Shown here: piece by piece, positions 5,771 through 8,556 of the stretch | Numbering within the stretch: the stretch's first letter is position 1 | Layout: each line of letters opens with the position of its first letter | From: Thaumarchaeota archaeon S13 | Lineage (GTDB): Archaea > Thermoproteota > Nitrososphaeria > Nitrososphaerales > Nitrosopumilaceae | Length of the DNA stretch: 8,556 nt | Reading direction: 5' to 3' | NCBI GenBank assembly: GCA_003724275.1 | Contig: RHFA01000063.1 | Coordinates: forward strand, 1 to 8,556 | The notes under the pieces: model-generated | Databases searched by the model: none | Seen by the model: the letters and a program-made list of their open reading frames with translations, nothing else | What the model was told of the DNA's origin: nothing | Made by a program: the position numbers and the translations under genes

Positions 5771-6433
5771 ATGAGGGCCTCCGGAGCCTCGGTTCACGAC
5801 GCCGTGCGCGAGATAATCACGCACAACCGCTCGCTGTACGACTGTGTCAAGATGGGCATAGCCAACTATACGGCCCTCGCCGAGCGCATACGGCCCGCCG
5901 TCGAGAGGCAGACCGGCGCGCCGGCAAACCCCAACACCATAGTCGTGGCCATAAAGCGCTACGCCGACTCGTTCGGGGGCCGCGCCGCCGCCGCGGGGGA
6001 GCCCCCGGGCGGCTCGCTCAGGGACGCGCGCCTCTCGCTGACTGACGGCGTCGTCGGCGTGACCGTCGCCGCTCGCGACCTGGACGGCGACCCCCTCGAG
6101 GCCATCGCGCGCCTCGCCGGCGCCGCCGGCGGCGGGTACGAGTTTTTCGGCGTGTCTGGCTCGTTTGTCCTCATCATGGAGGACGCCGACGGGGCGCGCG
6201 GCGTGCTCGAGGGCGCGGGGGGGCGCGGGCGGCTCAGCGGCGGCCTCGCAAAGATAACGATAACCGTTCCCGGCGGCCACACGCACTCGGACATTGTCTC
6301 GTATGTCGCCGAGCTGCTCCATGGCGGCGGGATTGAGCTCGTCAACGCGTTCTTTGGGCATGACGCCGTCACGGTGATACTCGACGAGCGCGACGCCGCG
6401 CGCGCGTACGACCTGCTGCGCTCGCAGTCATAG
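5771..6433 (+). CDS. Putative ACT-domain regulatory protein with N-terminal helical domain
   Basis: A 220-aa soluble protein. Residues 5-67 form a helical region with SLYDCVKMGIANYTALAE (21-38) and NPNTIVVAIKRYAD (53-66), suggestive of a winged-helix or other small DNA-binding or dimerisation fold. After a Gly/Ala/Pro linker, residues about 88-148 and 157-217 look like two ACT-like beta-alpha-beta units. The second is the clearer: LAKITITVPG, then a helix DIVSYVAELLHGGGIELVNAFFG, then DAVTVILDERDAARAYDLL, as in aspartokinase ACT repeats. ACT pairs commonly bind amino acids and control enzymes or transcription. The ligand cannot be read from the sequence. The ATG at 5771 is supported by a TATA box 26 nt upstream. 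The gene diverges from hsp20, and its 3' end overlaps the convergent nuclease gene by six bases. Confidence 0.75.
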   Translation: MRASGASVHDAVREIITHNRSLYDCVKMGIANYTALAERIRPAVERQTGAPANPNTIVVAIKRYADSFGGRAAAAGEPPGGSLRDARLSLTDGVVGVTVAARDLDGDPLEAIARLAGAAGGGYEFFGVSGSFVLIMEDADGARGVLEGAGGRGRLSGGLAKITITVPGGHTHSDIVSYVAELLHGGGIELVNAFFGHDAVTVILDERDAARAYDLLRSQS

Positions 6434-6931
6434 GCCCGCGCACGCCTCGCGCGCCCAGGCGGTTCGCGTGTCGTTTCCGTGCCTTGTGAGCTCGGTGGCC
6501 TTGCAAAACTCGCCATAGACTGACGCGTGATCGCTTTTCACCATCTCGGCGTTGGCGACTGTGGCCGTGCCGTCGGACTCGCATGCGACCGTGGCTATTG
6601 CGCGGCCGTGGCTTCCTCCGCGCTGCGCGTCGTCCACGTCTACTGCGGCGCGCGCGCCGACGGGGCACAGGCTCGCCAGCAGCGCAGTCGCCTCGCCATG
6701 CCCGTCCTCGCCGCGCTCTGGCGCGTCAACCAGGACGAGCCTTATGCGCGTGTTGTCAATGTCAAGCGTGTCGCCGTCGATGACGCGCGTGACGTGGCCC
6801 TGCCAGCACATCGCCGCGTCGGTGCTGCCGACGCACGGCGGGCGCTCGCCCTCATAAAACCACGCCCACGCCACGGTAAATATGAGCACGCCAAACGCGA
6901 TCGCCGGCGCGACGACGTGCGGGGACCGCAA
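6428..6931 (-). CDS. Membrane-anchored thermonuclease (staphylococcal nuclease-like) family protein
   Basis: A 167-aa protein. Residues 8-26 are a hydrophobic anchor or signal peptide, placing the rest outside the membrane. The SNase fold follows: VTRVIDGDTLDI (47-58) supplies the calcium-binding aspartates D52/D54, IRLVLVDAPE (63-72) supplies R64, D69 and E72 (family R35, D40, E43), and HGRAIATV contains R110 (family R87). All catalytic residues are therefore present, and it is probably an active phosphodiesterase on extracellular DNA or RNA. Six cysteines (33, 42, 89, 117, 143, 164) suggest disulphides. The start is TTG 6929-6931, the only start codon between the upstream gene's in-phase stop and the hydrophobic segment; GTG 6887-6889 would truncate that segment. 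It is the second gene of a pair with the secreted cyclophilin mosaic, three bases after its stop codon. Confidence 0.85.
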   Translation of the reverse strand: MRSPHVVAPAIAFGVLIFTVAWAWFYEGERPPCVGSTDAAMCWQGHVTRVIDGDTLDIDNTRIRLVLVDAPERGEDGHGEATALLASLCPVGARAAVDVDDAQRGGSHGRAIATVACESDGTATVANAEMVKSDHASVYGEFCKATELTRHGNDTRTAWAREACAGL

Positions 6932-6934
6932 CGG

Positions 6935-8556
6935 TCACCGTCGCCCGAGGCGCCACGCCAGCGCCGCCGGCGCGGCGACATAGAGGCCCGCGTTTAGCGC
7001 GATGACGAGCGAGCCGAGCGCGGCCACGCCGAGCTCCGAGCCCGGCTCGGCGGCCGACATTATCGAGAGCGAGGCGAGCATCGGGGCCAAGAGCGCGCGG
7101 ACCGCCGCGCGCAGCTCGGGGCTCTCGCGCTCCCAGTCCGCGACTGCCGGCGAGAAGGAATAGTAGACGCCGTTGAACGCCGACATGAACGCCGAGCCGG
7201 CCCCCGTGCTAAGCAGGACAGAGTCGCGGATCTCGCGCAGGGCCTGCACCTCGGCGGCCATCTCCGTGCCGTGCGCGGCCGTGGCTATCAGGCAGCCGCC
7301 GCCGCGCTCGGCGCCGGCCTCCCTGGCCATGTCCTCGCCTGCGTCCTCGCCCTGCGCGTCGGCGGGCACCATGAACGTGCCCAGCGTTCCCTCAAAGAGG
7401 CCCATGTTGCCCTCAAACTCGTCGGCCTCGGACATGAACGTCAGCGCGTAAAACTTGCCCTCCGACTCGGTGACGATCTCCCTAAAGGCGATCTCCCTCT
7501 CGGCGCCCTGCGAGACAAACGTGCCCCTGGCGTCCTGCGCGAGCGCCTCGCGCCCGTTGATCTCGGCGCCCTCGGCGCCCTCGATCTCCAGCTCGCCGGA
7601 CTCGATGGCGACGGCGCGAAAAGAGTTGCGGTGCTCAATGTACTCCTCGAGCGTCCTGTCTGCGGCAAACTGCACGTCCAGGGAGATCACGGGCGGCAGG
7701 CCGTCGTCCTCGGGGCCGACCACGACGAGGTCGGGAACCTCCGGGCCGGGCTTTGGCGTCGGGAGCTCCTGCACGCTCCAGCCGGCCGGCGGCGCAAACG
7801 ATATGCCGAGCCTGGCGTTTCTGTACACGCCGTCCTCGAGGTCAGCCGGCGTGATCAGCGACGGGTCGGCGTCCTCGGCCTCCTCGTCCGTTGCGCCGTC
7901 ATCGCCGGTGCGCTCTGGCTCGCCGAGCTCGAGCAGCTCGCCGGCCTCAGAGCGCGCGACCGTGTACGCGCCGAGCACGCGCGCGGCGTCCGTGTCGACT
8001 GGCTGGTCGCCGGCCGTCGTCTCTAGCGTGGCTATGGCCTCTAGCGCGTCACGGCTCTCCTCGGTCACGATCCTCCCAAACGCCGTGTACTGGCCGTCAA
8101 GGAAGGTCGCGTCACCGTGCACTATAAAGAACTGCGATCCGGCGCTGTCGGGGCTAGCCGAGCGCGCCATCGAGACGATCCCCGGCACGTGCATGATGTC
8201 GTTAAACTCGGCGTCAATGTTGTCGTTCGGGCCGTACGCCTCGCCGCCCTGGCCCCACGTCGACGGGTTGCCCTCCTTTGTGTTGTCGTCGCCGCCCTGG
8301 ATCATAAAGCCCGAGATTATCCGGTGAAAGAGCGTCCCGTTATAGTATCCCGTGTCGGCGAGGTTTCGGAGGTTGCTCGCGTGGTTTGGCGCGTCATCAT
8401 CAAAGAGCTCGATCGTGAACGTCCCCGAGGCCGTCTCGATCACGACGAGCCTGTCGTCGCCGGCCATGGCGCCGCCCATCTCGCCGGCCATGGCGCCGCC
8501 CATCTCGCCGGCCATGGCGCCGCCCATCTCGCCGGCCATGGCGCCGCCCATCTCGC
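6935..8556 (-). CDS. Secreted mosaic: Met-rich repeats, cyclophilin domain, PsbP/DUF1795-like domain, CLIATA (CFI-box) module, membrane segment (start off-window)
   Basis: At least 538 residues, numbered here from the Met at 8551, with the true N-terminus beyond the edge. Residues 1-31 repeat GEMGGAMA. Residues 34-200 are a cyclophilin peptidyl-prolyl isomerase domain: LFHRII (74-79, catalytic R77), GFMIQGGD (81-88), GSQFFI (138-143) and LDGQYTAFGR (151-160). F150 replaces the tryptophan common in cyclosporin-binding members. An acidic linker (about 207-230) leads to a domain beginning YRNARLGISFAPPAGW (243-258), which resembles PsbP/DUF1795-like folds, ending near 396. Residues 418-497 begin GGGCLIATAAHGTEMA and contain YYSFSP, the module known as CFI-box-CTERM, common on archaeal surface proteins. 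A hydrophobic segment (about 507-533) and a basic end (WRLGRR) give a C-terminal membrane anchor. Likely assists folding of exported proteins at the cell surface. The nuclease gene follows directly. Confidence 0.88.
   Translation of the reverse strand, partial: EMGGAMAGEMGGAMAGEMGGAMAGEMGGAMAGDDRLVVIETASGTFTIELFDDDAPNHASNLRNLADTGYYNGTLFHRIISGFMIQGGDDNTKEGNPSTWGQGGEAYGPNDNIDAEFNDIMHVPGIVSMARSASPDSAGSQFFIVHGDATFLDGQYTAFGRIVTEESRDALEAIATLETTAGDQPVDTDAARVLGAYTVARSEAGELLELGEPERTGDDGATDEEAEDADPSLITPADLEDGVYRNARLGISFAPPAGWSVQELPTPKPGPEVPDLVVVGPEDDGLPPVISLDVQFAADRTLEEYIEHRNSFRAVAIESGELEIEGAEGAEINGREALAQDARGTFVSQGAEREIAFREIVTESEGKFYALTFMSEADEFEGNMGLFEGTLGTFMVPADAQGEDAGEDMAREAGAERGGGCLIATAAHGTEMAAEVQALREIRDSVLLSTGAGSAFMSAFNGVYYSFSPAVADWERESPELRAAVRALLAPMLASLSIMSAAEPGSELGVAALGSLVIALNAGLYVAAPAALAWRLGRR
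8461..8556 (-). repeat. Four perfect 24-bp tandem repeats encoding GEMGGAMA
   Basis: Four identical, contiguous 24-bp units occupy 8461-8484, 8485-8508, 8509-8532 and 8533-8556, and the array reaches the window edge, so its real length is unknown. Each unit is in frame and encodes eight residues with Met at every fourth position. Identity down to wobble bases points to recent expansion or ongoing homogenisation. Confidence 0.95.

Noticed and set aside
5754..5774. Six-codon upstream frame (MAEMPP) whose stop overlaps the ATG of the ACT-domain gene
   Set aside because: The TATA box position predicts transcription starting at about 5771, so this mini-frame would not be in the transcript.
6429..6668. 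Extra Arg-rich frames over the thermonuclease gene
   Set aside because: The alternative frames lack the IDGDT and VDAPE nuclease motifs found in the accepted frame.
7455..8327. 290-codon plus-strand frame, and the 251-codon frame at 7271-8026
   Set aside because: Shadows of the cyclophilin mosaic gene; the compositions are Ser-rich or Arg/Leu-rich and no motif is present.
8461..8556. Regular repeats considered as a CRISPR array
   Set aside because: Units are contiguous without spacers, in frame with a protein, and no cas gene is present.

Overview
The window looks archaeal, most probably from a GC-rich member of the Nitrososphaerota/Thaumarchaeota such as a Cenarchaeum-like sponge symbiont. 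The supports are an Hsp20 gene followed by a CDC48-type double AAA ATPase, a putative ACT-domain regulator, surface proteins with a C-terminal CLIATA ('CFI-box') module, A/T-rich TATA boxes 25-31 nt upstream of start codons with little or no leader, and GGTGA/GGAGG ribosome binding sites. The species is an inference from protein style and base composition; no rRNA or other marker gene is present.

Left part (1-1020). The last 28 codons of a plus-strand gene enter from the left. The same 3' end recurs in inverted orientation as the end of a complete 103-codon gene on the minus strand (627-938), making a 91-bp inverted repeat around a 533-bp block with no convincing gene.

Restriction-modification island (about 1028-2795, plus strand). 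A visibly AT-richer two-gene unit encodes an N6-adenine DNA methyltransferase and, overlapping its end by 8 nt, a probable restriction endonuclease. The methyltransferase frame is broken exactly at a run of ten G, and the missing C-terminal third continues in another frame. This is the layout expected of a phase-variable (ON/OFF) methyltransferase, though a homopolymer sequencing error would look the same. Overlapping inverted repeats lie between the TATA box and the start codon.

Protein quality-control operon (2881-5706, minus strand). hsp20, a CDC48/VCP-like unfoldase and a previously unremarked 45-aa ORF lie in a row. The small ORF starts directly after the CDC48 stop codon. A nested GC-rich stem-loop separates it from the convergent endonuclease gene.

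Right part (5740-8556). Diverging from hsp20 is a probable ACT-domain protein. Converging on it, with a 6-bp overlap, is a minus-strand pair. The first of the pair is a secreted, membrane-anchored mosaic protein made of Met-rich tandem repeats, a cyclophilin domain, a PsbP/DUF1795-like domain, a CLIATA module and a terminal membrane segment. The second is a membrane-anchored thermonuclease-like protein whose frame follows the first gene's stop codon in phase. The mosaic gene runs off the right edge inside four perfect 24-bp repeats.
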